A stretch of DNA of 64,000 nt from Saccopteryx bilineata (taxonomy: Eukaryota; Chordata; Mammalia; Chiroptera; Emballonuridae), in NCBI RefSeq assembly GCF_036850765.1, contig NC_089492.1, forward strand, positions 76,147,982 through 76,211,981, read 5' to 3'. This document shows positions 45,234-56,885 of the stretch, piece by piece (the first letter of the stretch is position 1; each line of letters begins with the position of its first letter). Made by a program: the position numbers and the translations under genes. Under the pieces are notes generated by a model. The model had not been told where the DNA came from, did no database searches, and saw only the letters and a list, made by a program, of their open reading frames with translations.

Positions 45234-45730
45234 CTCCTTTTTATTTAACAATATTTTATGTATTATTAATTTCCTGAATTATTTTCTTAGAAAAAAACAG
45301 TTGTAGTTTCAAATAAGGTAGTCAAGGAAGGCTTCTACAGAATGTACTATTTAAGCAAAAATTAAAAGGAAGTGAGAGAGATAGGGATGAAGATCTGTGA
45401 GGCGAGTGCAAAGGCTCTGGGGTAGGAGTTCTCCCGGTCTGTTAAAAGTAGCTGAGGCAAACATAGAAACATACTTGTGGTAAATAGTACTTGTGGTTAA
45501 AAAAGTACTCCCAAGAAAGAAACACTTAGATGTTACTTTGTATTAGTAACCTAAGAAGTTCTTTTCCTTTCAGGATCTCAACTATATTTATAAACAAGAC
45601 TACTTAACCAATCTGATAGTAAGGTAGATGCATTTATTAGGCCCATTTTATTCATCTGAAAACAAGATGATAAAGAAGAGGAAAACGTAGGCAATATGAA
45701 CAAGACTGTGGACATGCAAGCTATTCTGCC
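45234..45730. other. Unassigned DNA
   Basis: 45355-45430 may belong to an ancient repeat ('gtgcaaaggctctggggta'). No gene seen. Confidence 0.4.
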
Positions 45731-45734
45731 TGAG

Positions 45735-45868
45735 TTAAAATCCCAACTTTGCATGCAGCCAGTTCCTTAACTTTTCTTGGCCTCAGTTTCCTACTTGAAA
45801 GCGGAGATAACAATAGTACTTCTGTTGCAGGATGGTCATGGGGGGTTAATAAGATCATACATAATAGA
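45735..45868 (+). repeat. MIR-like ancient SINE
   Basis: 'gccagttccttaacttttct', 'tggcctcagtttcctacttg' and 'ggagataacaatagtact' match the MIR order closely. Confidence 0.75.
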
Positions 45869-45871
45869 GAA

Positions 45872-46015
45872 GTACCGCTGAAACTTTAATGTGCATCTAA
45901 AGCTCTCTAACATTCAGATTCTGAGTCTGTGGGTCTGCGAGGCCCCCTGACTTGCTGTATTTAACAGAAGTTCCTGGGGGAGCTGATGCAGTTACAGCAA
46001 GGTTGGGAAGCATTT
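45872..46015 (+). mobile_element. MER5-like hAT-Charlie remnant
   Basis: 'gaaactttaatgtgcatcta', 'cagattctgagtctgtgggt' and 'aagttcctgggggagctgat' follow the MER5 consensus order. The terminal repeats are decayed. Confidence 0.65.
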
Positions 46016-46236
46016 TAGAACAGTGTCAAGCACGCGGTATGCACTGAATACATTCAGCTAGGATTAGGCTTTCACACAGTGGAGTTGGCAGAAAAATTGG
46101 ATTAAAAAGCGAACAATTCTGCCCCTCCTCTATCCAATATTTTCTTACAGATAAATACCGCATCCTGGGATGGCACCCTACCACATTCTGAATTCAAGTG
46201 GTGGGTGTGCATGCGGATAAACCGGTTTTCCTTTTT

Positions 46237-46258
46237 TTTTTTTTTAATTTATTCATTT

Positions 46259-46293
<35 letters not shown>

Positions 46294-46416
46294 GGGGGGA
46301 GGAACTGGAAGCATCAACTCCCATATGTGCCTTGACCAGGCAATCCCAGGGTTTTGAACCGGCAACCTCAGCATTTCCAGGTCGACGCTTTATCCACTGT
46401 GCCACCACAGGTCAGG
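46237..46416 (-). mobile_element. tRNA-derived SINE, type C
   Basis: Antisense head 'tatccactgtgccaccacag', B-box complement 'gggttttgaaccgg', and a (GA)n tract at 46261-46292 that is the complement of the CT tail. The duplication 'ccggttttccttttt' is at about 46222-46236 and 46417-46431. Confidence 0.92.
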
Positions 46417-46431
46417 CCGGTTTTCCTTTTT

Positions 46432-47090
46432 AAGATCCATCAGGAGCAGCAAGGGCTCTGGATGTACAGCTTTAAACTGTAGCAACGTGTTAACTACCTG
46501 TGCAAACGAGGCAGTCAATAAAAACATCGGATGAGAGAAATGTCCAGACGGTCTATACACACCATCCCTCTAGGATTGTTGGAGTTTGGTTTTATTTTAA
46601 CACAGTGGCCTGTGAGGCAAATCATTATTTTAGGATGTGACACTGGCATTCCCAATCCAAAGCATGTTATTCTCATCTGATGGTGTTCTATTCCCCGGCA
46701 ATGCCCAATAAATAAACTTCTGCCCCTGGCTCCTCAGCTCAGAGTTCATGTGCTAACAATGCCCTCTGCTGTTTGCAATCAAGTCTGCACTTCCAAATCC
46801 TATTCCCGAGAGCTGGCAAGCAGAATTCTCTCACTGGATTACTGATTCCATGCAGGGAATTGTTTGTCCACGGCGGGAGGGGCCAGTCTCTAGGTCAGCC
46901 CTGGGGCTGCTCCCACGTGAAGCTGACCGAGATTCCCCGAGGGGAAACAAAAGCTGTGGTTGTCTGTCCTCACAAGCACTGACTTACTCTACTAACTTTC
47001 TTCTTTCCACACTAGCCTGGTCTTCACCTGTCACCCTCCCACTCTTTAAGGTGAGTCAGGTCCGCTTTTCTCACCTGCCCCAGTACTTCA
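46432..47090. other. Unassigned DNA, no gene seen
   Basis: No repeat family assigned. Open frames lack domains. Confidence 0.4.
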
Positions 47091-47094
47091 TTCC

Positions 47095-47345
47095 TCTCTA
47101 TTGCTGAGTAATATTCCACCCTGCAGCTATACCATAATTACTTATCAATGTGCCCATTTATGGACTTGGGGGTTGTTTCCACTTGTCATCTATCATTAAA
47201 AAGATGCTGCTACAAATATTCACAGACAAGTTTTTGTGTGGATGTGTGGTTTCATTTCATGTGGGGACTGGCCCTATAGGAACTTAAGGCTTAATATTGT
47301 GAGGGTCTGCCAGACTATTCACGCTCCCACCTAAGAGTAAAGGAA
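47095..47345 (-). mobile_element. Old LINE-1 ORF2 fragment, antisense
   Basis: 'ttgctgagtaatattccacc', 'tatggacttgggggttgttt' and 'tttttgtgtggatgtgtggt' are the antisense of the L1 ORF2 C-terminal region. Confidence 0.7.
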
Positions 47346-47845
47346 GACCAAATACTGTGATCCTGATGTCTAAACAGAATGTTTCTAGAATGGTCATTGG
47401 GAGGTTTCTAGCATTCAAATGAGTCAGCATTGATTCCTTTAGAGAATTGTTCCTGCATATTACTCACCTCTGCAGGGTCTCTGAGCTTTTATTTCTCGAC
47501 AGCTCCATACATGAGCACCAGGATAAATGTCTTCCTTTTTTGTTTGTTTGTTTGAAGCATGGTTTCCTGGTGCACTACTTTGCCAACTTCACTTATATCT
47601 GATTTCCATCAAAATGTAGTTATTAGGAGATACTCCCACTGAAGAGAAGTAGTGTGTGGGACATAAATTATTTTAATTGATTTCTTTTTTTTCTTCTGAG
47701 TCTCTTATTTTTACATTCAGAAACTAAGGTGCCCAGCTTATGTTCACATCCATTTAAAGCCATTTGATTCGCTCCCTGGCTGTCACGATTCATGCTAATA
47801 TGGCTTCATTCCTACCCACATTACCTCATAATTCATGATAAAAAA
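47346..47845. other. Unassigned DNA
   Basis: No gene or named repeat. Confidence 0.4.
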
Positions 47846-47849
47846 AAAA

Positions 47850-48209
47850 AAAGCCTGACCAGGTGGTGGCACACTGAATAGAGTGTCGGACTGGTACATA
47901 GACGACCCAGGTTCAAAACCCAAAGGTCACCAGCTTGAACACAGGTTCTCCAGCTTGCAGGGTTGCCAGCTTGAATGTAGGATCATAGACATGGCCCCAA
48001 GGTCACTGACTTGAGCCCAGGATTGCTGGCTTGAACAAGGGGTCATTTGCTATGTTATTGCCCACCCCCATCAAGACATATATGAGAAAGCAATCACTGA
48101 ACAAGTAAGGAGCTGGAACGAAGAATTGATGCTTATCTCTCTTCCTTTCTGTCTAGTCTGTTCCTGTCTGTCCCTCTCTCTGTCTCTGACATACAAAACA
48201 AAACAAAAC
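47850..48209 (+). mobile_element. tRNA-derived SINE, type B
   Basis: The head 'gcctgaccaggtggtggcac', B box 'ggttcaaaacc', 'cagcttgaa' and 'gacttgagcccagg' units, and a CT tract followed by 'aaaacaaaacaaaac'. Confidence 0.88.
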
Positions 48210-48855
48210 AACTACCTATAGATGTACCTCCATTCTTGACCGTTGAGAAAGAACGATTTGCCTGAGCCAAAATTAGCATCACTTCAGTAGGAAACCACAG
48301 TGAAACACAAGAGGGAAGATGGGATAATAAAAACATGCCTTCCTATAGAAATTCAGACAGTGAGGTGGCAGCAGACAGAGAGCACAGGCTTTGGTTAGAG
48401 GAGAATTCTTCACCACCATGGTGGGGCGGGGCCAGGGCAGGCTCAGAGCACAGCTTTTCACACCGGGGATGCACATGGTGAACAGTTCTTACAAACAACT
48501 GCAGTTTGGTTCCTCTAATTAACAGCTAACGAAATGCCTCCTTCATTGCACACCTGCATTTTCAAATTTCTCAGAATTTCCCCAAATCCATACAGCTGCT
48601 TCTACCAAACAAACCTAAGCATCAACAAAGATATATATCCATCTATATTCCTATGCTTTGTATAGTCCACTACTTAGGATGGAAAGATGACTTTGAAAAG
48701 GAGCGCATAAGACAGAGTACATAACCAACAACATATGTTGTTTATGAATACACCGGAATATGGAGGCTGTCGAAGAGGCTCTGAGTATAATGCAAACCTT
48801 CCCGGATGCCATAAGCAGGTTCCCAGTGAGGACAGGCATATTATTTTTTAATCAA
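48210..48855. other. Unassigned DNA
   Basis: No gene or named repeat. Confidence 0.4.
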
Positions 48856-48865
48856 AACTAAAGGG

Positions 48866-49064
48866 TGCCTGACCCGTGGTGGCGCAGTGGATAAAGCGTC
48901 CACCTGGAATGCTGAGGTCGCCGGTTCAAAACCCTGGGCTTGCCTGGTCAAGGCACATGTGAGAGTTGATGCTTTCTGCTCCTCCCTCCCCCTTCTCTCT
49001 CTCATTCTCTTTCCTCTCTAAAAATTAATTTTAAAAAAGTAAAAAAAAAAATTAAAAAAAAAAC
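48866..49064 (+). mobile_element. tRNA-derived SINE, type C
   Basis: The head 'gtggtggcgcagtggataaa', B-box region 'ccggttcaaaacc', a CT tract and a long A-rich tail. The duplication 'aactaaaggg' (48856-48865) versus 'aactgaaggg' (49065-49074) has one mismatch. Confidence 0.92.
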
Positions 49065-49303
49065 AACTGAAGGGCAAAAAGTGAAACTACTGATACTAAG
49101 AGGGCAGGAAGCAGCTTTGGGAGCTGATGAAAAGCATATGGTGTAGTGGGTTGCAGTGACGGCTGCACGGGTGTACGCTTGTCACCAAGTCCATCAGGTT
49201 GTTGACATTAATCATGCAGAACTTCTCGTCTGTCCAAAAATTCAAAGTAAAAATCATAAAAATTTAAGAAACTATTTTCTGTCCCTCCCCGGAAAGTCAA
49301 GAG

Positions 49304-49304
<1 letters not shown>

Positions 49305-49339
<35 letters not shown>
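49305..49339. repeat. (TG)n microsatellite
   Basis: Uninterrupted dinucleotide run. Confidence 0.95.
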
Positions 49340-49340
<1 letters not shown>

Positions 49341-50268
49341 TGAAATTTCAAGGCATTCCGAAGGCACTAAAGCAGGTGGACCTACTCCCAGGTCTGCTCC
49401 CCTTCCTTCCGGCTTCCTCCCTCGGGTGCACCTCCCACTCCTGCCGCACAGAAGCACAGCCTGGGTTTCCCCAAACCCGGCCACCTCCCAGGCTGCCGCC
49501 CCCGTGCTCGCCCCTCTCCTGCTCCCCTGGCTTGCTGAGCACAGGTTTCTAACCGCCGCTGGCACAGAGCTGCCCATGCTCCCCGAAGCACGGGCTGAAC
49601 AAAGGAAATGTCTCTGAGGAAACACGCTGTCCTTGTCATCATCAATACATTTCTGTAGCTCAACGCGTTGCAGTTACCGAGAGAGCCACCCGAAAAGACC
49701 CATAGTCATAAAATGGCAGAAGAAGAAAAGGCAGAGTCACGTGGAAGCATTCTGAGTGTCAGGACAGCTGGGGGACCTTACGGGAGGGGGAAATGCCACT
49801 TCACATCGGTTTGTTCGAGGGCATTCTGGGTTGATACTGTGCCTAATGTGAAACCCAGAGGGACAGAAGTGACTTGAACCCAGGAGGAAACCCTGTCCAG
49901 GCTTGGGGATTCACATGGTGACATGTGACCTGTGGGAAACGGTGACGAGCACAGACCACCAGGCTCTGCCCGGGAAAGATCAGGGGAGTCCTGTGACCAG
50001 CAACATTTTATGGACATTTCCTCAAGGACAAGAGCAGGACACAGCTCACCCTGACTCATGCCGGGAGGGCGGACAGAGTGGAGTGTTGCTATTATCAGCC
50101 CCTGTCATAATTTTTAGAAAGCACTTTAGTGTCTGCTCTGGATGTTTTATGTTCCCGGTGGGTTATTGCTTCAAAATGCTTGTAGCCATTTTCAAATTCA
50201 ATAAGAGCACATGAGATGGTATCTTGCTTTTTGGAGGGAATGCAGATGCAGGGGTAATGAGGGAAGGC

Positions 50269-50287
50269 GGGGGGGGGGGGGGGGGGG
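50269..50287. repeat. Poly(G) run
   Basis: Nineteen consecutive G on the plus strand. Capable of quadruplex formation, and its length is likely to be uncertain in sequencing. Confidence 0.9.
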
Positions 50288-51479
50288 ACAGAGGCAGCGG
50301 TTGGGTTCGCGCTGGTCACTCTGCTGCCCCCAGTGACCGGCGTGCTCAGGCCTGTGTGTGAGCGGCCGGCACATTGCCCACTTGTCACCTGTGGGTCTGA
50401 GGACAGTCAGCTTTGTAAATCAGATGGCAGCAGGACTCGTCAGACTCAGCGATTCCTTTCCGATTTAGCCTGGTTGTAGGATACACAGTCATCCTGGTTC
50501 TTGAAAAATACCGGACATTCTCTAGGACTTCATTTGAATTAAGTGGTTCCAGCAACTCCACCCACTGGCATCTGTGACCCTGGGCTGCTCTTGGAGGGGG
50601 AGGGCAGAGGAAGGGAGGAAACTCATCATTTCCGGCCTCCAAGGGGAGAGACAGCGATCAGATGTCCCAGAGGGGGCGGGACCAATGTGAAGACCCTCCC
50701 TTGGACATCCCGAGGAGGTGGCCACATCCTTCCCAGCTCAAACACAAAGGGGGCCCTACCTCCAGGGAGCGCACTCACACTCCAGCCCACAAAGATAGGC
50801 AGAAACCCTGGGACCCAACTCTCCAGAGCGTGTCTTCACGGCTCCTTGGAAACGACAGCTGACTGTGAAAGCACAAGGAGGTCCCCATGTCCTCTGACAG
50901 GATGAGATTTGTGTAATAAAAAGAAAAAATTATACAAGTTTCTTGAATGTACAAGATTGGCAGAGGCCTCCTTGGTGAATATACAGCCAATATGGCAAGA
51001 ACTCGGGGTGTTGGCTTGTTTTTCCCTCTGAATGCTGCACTCATCAAGTTCAAGGGATGTCAGATGCTTGAGAATCCACGTAAATACACACACAGCATTC
51101 ATTTTTTTACCTGTGGGCCCTGCTAGAGGCACAGAGGCGATGGAAACAACCTTGACAGTGAAATAGAGATGATAACTCATGCCAGGGGCCCCTGGGACCT
51201 CCTGCACTGAGTGTGCATTGCCTCTCATCCTGGGCAGCCTCCTGCCAGCTGACAGCCAGGCTGTGGCTTCAGAGAGGCAGAGAAAGAAATCCCAGCTCTC
51301 TGGATGGATGGCTCACTCCCTTGCTCACTGTGGCATTCAACTGACCTCAGGCTAAATGCGTTGCCTCCAGAGGCTGAAGAATACAAATGATATTAACTCA
51401 AGAAGTCACTGGTAGTTTTCAATGATATGAGCGCTCTTACCCCATTTCTAGTTTTATTTTCTTATCCGGTCTGAAATTA

Positions 51480-51650
51480 CTGGAGTGCTTGTTCATTTTC
51501 CATCCAGGGCCCCTCCACCCACCAGGTCAGCTCCGGAAAGCAGGCATCTGGACTGGCTGCCTATCCATGGTGCTGTTGGCATTGTCTGGGGTGTGCCTGG
51601 CATGTAGTAATTACTCGGTAAATATCAACTGAATGAACGAAGGTGAGCAC
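51480..51650 (+). repeat. L2 LINE 3' end
   Basis: 'ggtcagctccggaaagcagg', 'gtgtgcctggcatgtagtaa' and 'tactcggtaaatatcaactg' ending in 'gaatgaacgaa' is the classic L2 3' end. Confidence 0.75.
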
Positions 51651-52420
51651 ATGACAGAGACTCAGTCACTGTTGGTTTCATTCTGCAGCGTGTGGCACGA
51701 AAATGACCTGGACTAAAGCCATGCCTGTGAGTCAGGCCTCGGAAGTCAGCGGAGACATCCTTGCTGGGGACACGCAGGTCTTTGCTATATCCTTTCCCCT
51801 CTTACAAGGAAGGCTTCCTGAGCAACTCCCTTCTGCATGGCCTGGATAAGAATTTAGGTTTAAGGTCAAGACCATCTGTGGGTGAATTGGCCTTCTTGCC
51901 TTACTTAGGTCCGTTTCTGAGACTTGGTCCTCTCTTCTACAGGGTTGCAGGTCCTGGATGAAATTCTTCGATTGTTGGGACAACCATTCAATAGATGGCG
52001 CTCTCTCCCACTACACAATCCTTCCTCACAGCCCAGAAGCTACTCTGATTAATCATTAGACTGTAGTCAGAGGAACAGGAGGGTAGCAACAAGAGTCAGG
52101 CTGATTATTTTGCAACTTTTCTTCCCTCCCATACTCCGCACCCCACTCCTTGCTCTTGTTTTCTCAGTTCCTTGAATACTTAACCATTGCCTTACAACCT
52201 TGAACTTACAGAAGACATGCTGGACAGTTTCCTGAGAGGAGCAGGGACTGACGGGAGACATTCACGCTCCGTTCTAGGCTGGAAGCCCAGCTTTGATTCT
52301 TTTTCCCCCATTCATTCATTCACTCACTCATTTGTTCATTCATCAGATGTTGACTGTGGACCAACACATACCCCGGTGCTGAGAAGAACTGACGCAGCGG
52401 GTGATGGGCGGGGCTAGAAG
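51651..52420. other. Unassigned DNA
   Basis: 52305-52400 includes 'cattcattcattcactcact', which may start another ancient ATTC-headed repeat. No gene seen. Confidence 0.4.
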
Positions 52421-52423
52421 CTT

Positions 52424-52810
52424 GCCTCTGCCACTTACTAGCTTTGGGAATTTCTCAACTTCTCAGTGCCCCAATTTCCTGGTCTATAAAATGGGATGAT
52501 GATAGTACTGATCTCAGGGAAAAATACACAGTGATGGAAAAGGATTTGACTTTGGGTGATGGGCACATAATATAATCAATAGTTCAAATGCTACAGAAAT
52601 GTTTACCTGAAACCTATGTACTCTTATTGATCAATGTCACCCCATTAAATTTATTTTTTCTAAATAATAATATTAAAAGTACTGATCTTACAGGGTTGTT
52701 TCAAGGGTTAAATCAATTATTATATATTTACAAAGTACTAAGAACAGTGCATGCCCCGCAGCAACACTAAATCAGGGCCTTTGAAATAAATACTAGCTAT
52801 CTAATATGTT
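52424..52810 (+). repeat. MIR SINE split by a very short LINE-1 insertion
   Basis: The left part has 'ctgccacttactagctttgg', 'aatttcctggtctataaaat' and 'gggatgatgatagtactgat'. After the insert, MIR resumes with 'acagggttgtttcaagggtt' and 'gaacagtgcatgcccc'. Removing 52515-52677 plus one duplication restores a continuous MIR. Confidence 0.82.
52515..52677 (+). mobile_element. Severely 5'-truncated LINE-1 3' end
   Basis: Only the last part of the L1 3' UTR is present: 'tttgactttgggtgatgggc', 'ctcttattgatcaatgtcac', 'cccattaaatttatt' and an A/T tail. The 11-bp duplication 'agtactgatct' is at 52504-52514 and 52678-52688. Confidence 0.88.
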
Positions 52811-52979
52811 GCTGTGTTTAAAATTAAGTTAATTTTAATTTTTAATTTTCAAATGGAAAATGGTAGGGCTTTTTAATATCAACTTTGTTGCAGTTTCTCC
52901 CCCCATTTTTTAGCATCACAGAAATCAGGATGGGATGTCATCATTCAGCAATTGTTTCTCATTGGAATGATACACCAAA

Positions 52980-53690
52980 TAGTTATTCATCTTAAAATTG
53001 GTGGCATATTGTCTTTGGTAATGTAAAGCCAGTAGCCACAGCCACCATAACAGCTGCCTGGCCCATGCAGGTTAACATTAGATTCAGACAGATGGTAATG
53101 AACAACGGAGCCAAGAACTGGTGGGCCATTAGCTTTAATCCTAGCTTGCACCCAGAGGGCAAGAAATACACACACTGGGAAGACACTTCCCTTTCCATTC
53201 AGGGCTCCCAAACCAACTGACTTATCCGAGTTTTCTAGAATCAAAGGTTTCTAGCTCACCAGCCTTATTCACCTCTGTTTCCCATCTCCTTCTCTCTACA
53301 CAAACTCTGCACAAACTGGCTTCTCCTTCAGCACTCCACCATCTTGGCTGCCTCTCCTCTCCTCCATGTGACCTTTCTCTGCTCTCCTACAGCATGGGCT
53401 CCTCCTAGAATGTAATCACTCTTCCCTCGGAACAATGTGATCTCTCTTCCCTTTAAAACCTTTTGGCACGAAAGCCCTCCCCCCAACACATATTAACACA
53501 ATCACGCCCATCCCAAGCAAGAAGAGCAACTAATATTATCACCTGAGTGATGGGCTTCCACGTGGGCAGCGCCATCTTTAACAAAGTGAGCATAATATAT
53601 TTTATCTGACCAACAGGTAAAATATGGCCATTATTAATAACACCTCTCTTTTGCTGGTCCTGTCCTCTCAGGTTGCACCTGTGCTCAAGT
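52980..53690 (-). repeat. Possible LTR-type repeat, family unknown
   Basis: On the minus strand the block reads purine-rich with 'gcagccaagatggtggag', 'ggagaagccagtttgtgcag' and 'gggccaggcagctgttatgg', a composition I associate with bat LTRs. I could not fix TG...CA ends or duplications. Minus-strand open frames inside show no viral domain. Confidence 0.3.
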
Positions 53691-53699
53691 TTTCCCAAT

Positions 53700-54145
53700 T
53701 AAAAAAGAGAGAGAGAGAGGCAGAGAGAAGAGCCCCTGACCCCACCCCTCCTCTTGAAGCATCATTGGCACCTACAGAGCACAGCCTGTAGTAGATTAAG
53801 GGGAGAGGAACCCTGTGCTTGGTGACTCTACATGGAGATGGACGTGTCAAAACACCCTGATGGTCTCTCTTGGGCCTCCAGTCCTTCAAAGACACCCCCG
53901 CCCCATGTCTGATGCTTTTAATACCTTTCATTCGTTCATTGAAGCACCTCCTCCTGTCTCCTCCATTTATCCTGAAATACTCTCCCAACGTCCTGCTCAC
54001 CCAGAATCTGCTCATCGTGCTTTACTCTCCTTCAGTTATTCCTTCACCAAATGCTCATTCTCTCCTCCATACAATGTGGGCACTCCCACACGAATACGCC
54101 CCTCTCTACTTGGGGTAAGTTGGGTTACGGTCTCTAGTTCACAAC
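53700..54145. other. Unassigned DNA
   Basis: No gene or named repeat; a short GA run lies at 53706-53718. Confidence 0.4.
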
Positions 54146-54149
54146 ACTT

Positions 54150-54310
54150 CACACATGTTGCCTGATCTAAGCCTCTAATCAGCCATGGAAATGGGCATCT
54201 ACTATTCATATTCTGCGACAACAAAATATGAGGGGAGGAGGGATTAAGTGATGTCCTCAAGGGTAAGGGCAGAGCCAGGATAGTCCTCCATGGAGAAGTA
54301 CACTAGACCA
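54150..54310 (-). repeat. MIR-like ancient SINE
   Basis: Antisense MIR order: 'acatgttgcctgatctaagc', 'gattaagtgatgtcctcaag', 'gggcagagccaggatag'. Confidence 0.5.
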
Positions 54311-56185
54311 TGATGCCTGCTCTCAGGGACCCTGTCCTCAGCTCCTCGACTGCCTCCTTCTCACCCTGCCCGCACTCTCTGAAGTGTCTGTCTACATTGA
54401 GTTTTGGTCCTGGTCCACCCCAAACTGTTAGCAGCCTGGGTTAAAGTTTAAAATCCTCACAAGTACATACAAAGTGATGACCCCAGCCCCTGCAGCAAGT
54501 TCAGAGCTTACTCCATCTCCTGATTCTTTTTTCTTTTTTCTTTTTTTTTTTTGCCTCGGGTGTGTAAGGTTGGGGGCTGGGAGGATCAACCCATAGGTCA
54601 ATAGATACCTACTGAGCAGCCAACACCCAGCCAGGTTCTGGGGATTCACCTTGAATTCACCTTGCGGTAGAGTTGGGAGGGTGTTAATACCAAAAATTCT
54701 TTGAGCAAGAAATTATAATAGGGACCCTATATAATGTGCTAGTGTTTTGAGAAGACCGGCAGTAGTTTGTCTATTTGTTTTTCTATTTTTAATTGTTATA
54801 TTTTTATAGCGAGAACTCTATCCAAGCCTGAGGTCTGGGTGGAAGTCCCATTGGACTTAGGCACAGGCGCAGGGCCACACAGCTGAGGCCACGGTCCCCT
54901 GCTGGGGTGGGTGGGGCTTGGGACTTCAAACAAGGCTACACTGTAGTGCTCTCTGAGGTGCCTGCTGAGTCATGGCCCATCCCCCACGTGGCTTGGGGAG
55001 AGGGGCTCTCAATAGTGACTGTTGAGAGCACTCACAGACTTACTAGTTCTAGACTAGTAAGTTCTGGGGACAGAACACGTGTGCTGCTTACAGAAGCTTC
55101 TGGCAGAAGAAGGGGACCTTGGGGGTGGTCATGATCGGGAACCTATTATCCTTACTTAAATTTGAAATCTTGAGCAGGTGGCAACAGGGACTCACTGTTG
55201 TACAATTGTGGGGGTCCTTTCTTGTTTTTTCGGTGGGAGTGAGTGGGTGTTGTGTAGCAGCTGGCCTGCTGGCCGCGCTCTCTTCACAATGTTGGTGCCT
55301 TGCTGCTCCTGTCTAGTCATACCCACAAGCATCCTCTTGGGTAAGTCGTTCAACTCTTCAGGGCCCTGCTGACTGCCTATGATGTAGAGATTACCGTGGC
55401 CCCACTCAAAAGGCTGTGCCCAGGGCAGCCCTTTGTAAATCACAAGATCCTAAAAGGTTGTTTCAACTCTGCTTATTTATTCTTTTATAGTGTCATTGAA
55501 AGCATCTGCTTCAAATCTCCATCCCAGCATTATGTGCACAAGTGCACAGTGCCTGGCACAGAGTAGGACTTGAGAAGTGAAGGCTGCGGCCTCCAGTGGG
55601 ACCAAAGCCTTATACGGATACATTGGTGACGCTGGTCATATACCATTCCCTCCAGTGAAGGGACACTGGACACCTGCAGAGAAAAGAAAATACCCCCATC
55701 AAGGTAAGAGCAAGGGCATTGTTCCTGCCACCCCAGTTCAGCCGTGGTGCTCCCTCACTCCCAGCCTCCCTGGGAGCCATCCCCTCCCTGCCCTGCTCCC
55801 AGACTGCAGACCTTCAGCTCTGAGATAACATACCGAAAAGCAGGCAGAGATGGAAACACTGATACGCCCGAGGTTGTGGAACAGTGGTGAGATTCAACCT
55901 TGGAAAGAGGGCCCAGCGTGACATTTCTGTTACAGAGAGGCCCCAGGGTCATGCCTCCCTCGATCACTGTCTTAGGAAGAGCAGCGTGCAGAATTTGGTG
56001 GTCTGGGCTAGAGAGAGTGGGTGGGGGTGGGTAGGGCAATCCTCACTGCCTTCCCTGAGCTGGGATCTCACCCACCCCAGAACTCTGTGGGGGATGGAAG
56101 ACACACTCCCTGGCTTTGCCTCAGTCCTTCTGTTCCCCTAGAAACAGAAGGAATTGTTTTCTAATTTGAACAATAAAATGATTCA
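54311..56185. other. Mostly unassigned DNA
   Basis: Holds a perfect short palindrome at 55038-55062 and an L2/MIR-like fragment at about 55545-55585 ('cagtgcctggcacagagtag'). No convincing gene. Confidence 0.45.
55038..55062. repeat. Short perfect inverted repeat
   Basis: The arms 'acttactagt' and 'actagtaagt' are perfectly complementary around a 5-base loop 'tctag'. Confidence 0.9.
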
Positions 56186-56190
56186 GTTAA

Positions 56191-56580
56191 GCCTGACCAG
56201 GCAGAGGTACAATGGTTAGGGCATCGACCTGGGATGCTGAGGAGCCAGGTTCAAAGCCCCGATCACAGCTTGGGCATGGGTTTACTAGCCTGTGTGCAGG
56301 GGGGCTGGCTTGAGCGTAGGATCATAGACATGACCCCATGGTCGCTGGCTTGAGCCCAAAGGTTGCTGGCTTAAAGCCCAAGGTTGTTGACTTGAGCTCA
56401 AGGTCGCTGGCTTGAGCAAGGGGTCACTGGTTCAGCTGGAGCTCCACGGTCAAGGCACATGAAAAAGCAATCAATGAACAACTAAGGAGCCGCAACAACA
56501 AGCTGATGCTTCTCATCTCTCTCCCCTCCTGTCGGTCTCTTTCTCTCTTTCACTAAAAAACAACAACAACAACAAAAAAA
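56191..56580 (+). mobile_element. tRNA-derived SINE, type B
   Basis: 'gcctgaccaggcagaggtac' head, B-box region 'ccaggttcaaagcc', many 'ggcttgag' units, 'gcaatcaatgaacaactaag', a CT tract and a 'caacaacaaca' tail. Confidence 0.88.
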
Positions 56581-56729
56581 CTATTCTTCTCCTCCCCACA
56601 CCCAACCCTGCAAAAGAAAACAACCAAACAAATTTCTAAGACTCTGCTCACTGAGATTCATCTGTAGCACCGTCCCCGCCCTTCCCTGTTCAAGTTGTTG
56701 TTGTGGCCACACTGGCACCTGTCATGGTT

Positions 56730-56885
56730 CCCGAACCTGCTTCTACACCTGCCTGTCTGTCTCCCCTTCTGGACTAAAGCTTCTTTCAGGACAGGCCATG
56801 GCTGCTGGGTACCTGGGCTCCACATATGCACCTGGTACACGCTGGATGCTCCATGTTGAGGGAGCGAGAGAGTGAGGAAGGGAGG
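56730..56885 (+). repeat. L2 LINE 3' end
   Basis: 'ggactaaagcttctttcagg', 'atgcacctggtacacgctgg' and 'atgctccatgttgaggg' follow the L2 3' order. Confidence 0.55.

Larger units (their letters stand above)
49075..51475. other. Unique-looking, partly GC-rich DNA, no gene established
   Basis: Contains (TG)n at 49305-49339 and a 19-base G run at 50269-50287. GC-rich segments around 49380-49620 and 50540-50880 give overlapping open frames on both strands without recognisable domains. No CpG density comparable to 15040-15620 is seen. Confidence 0.45.
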
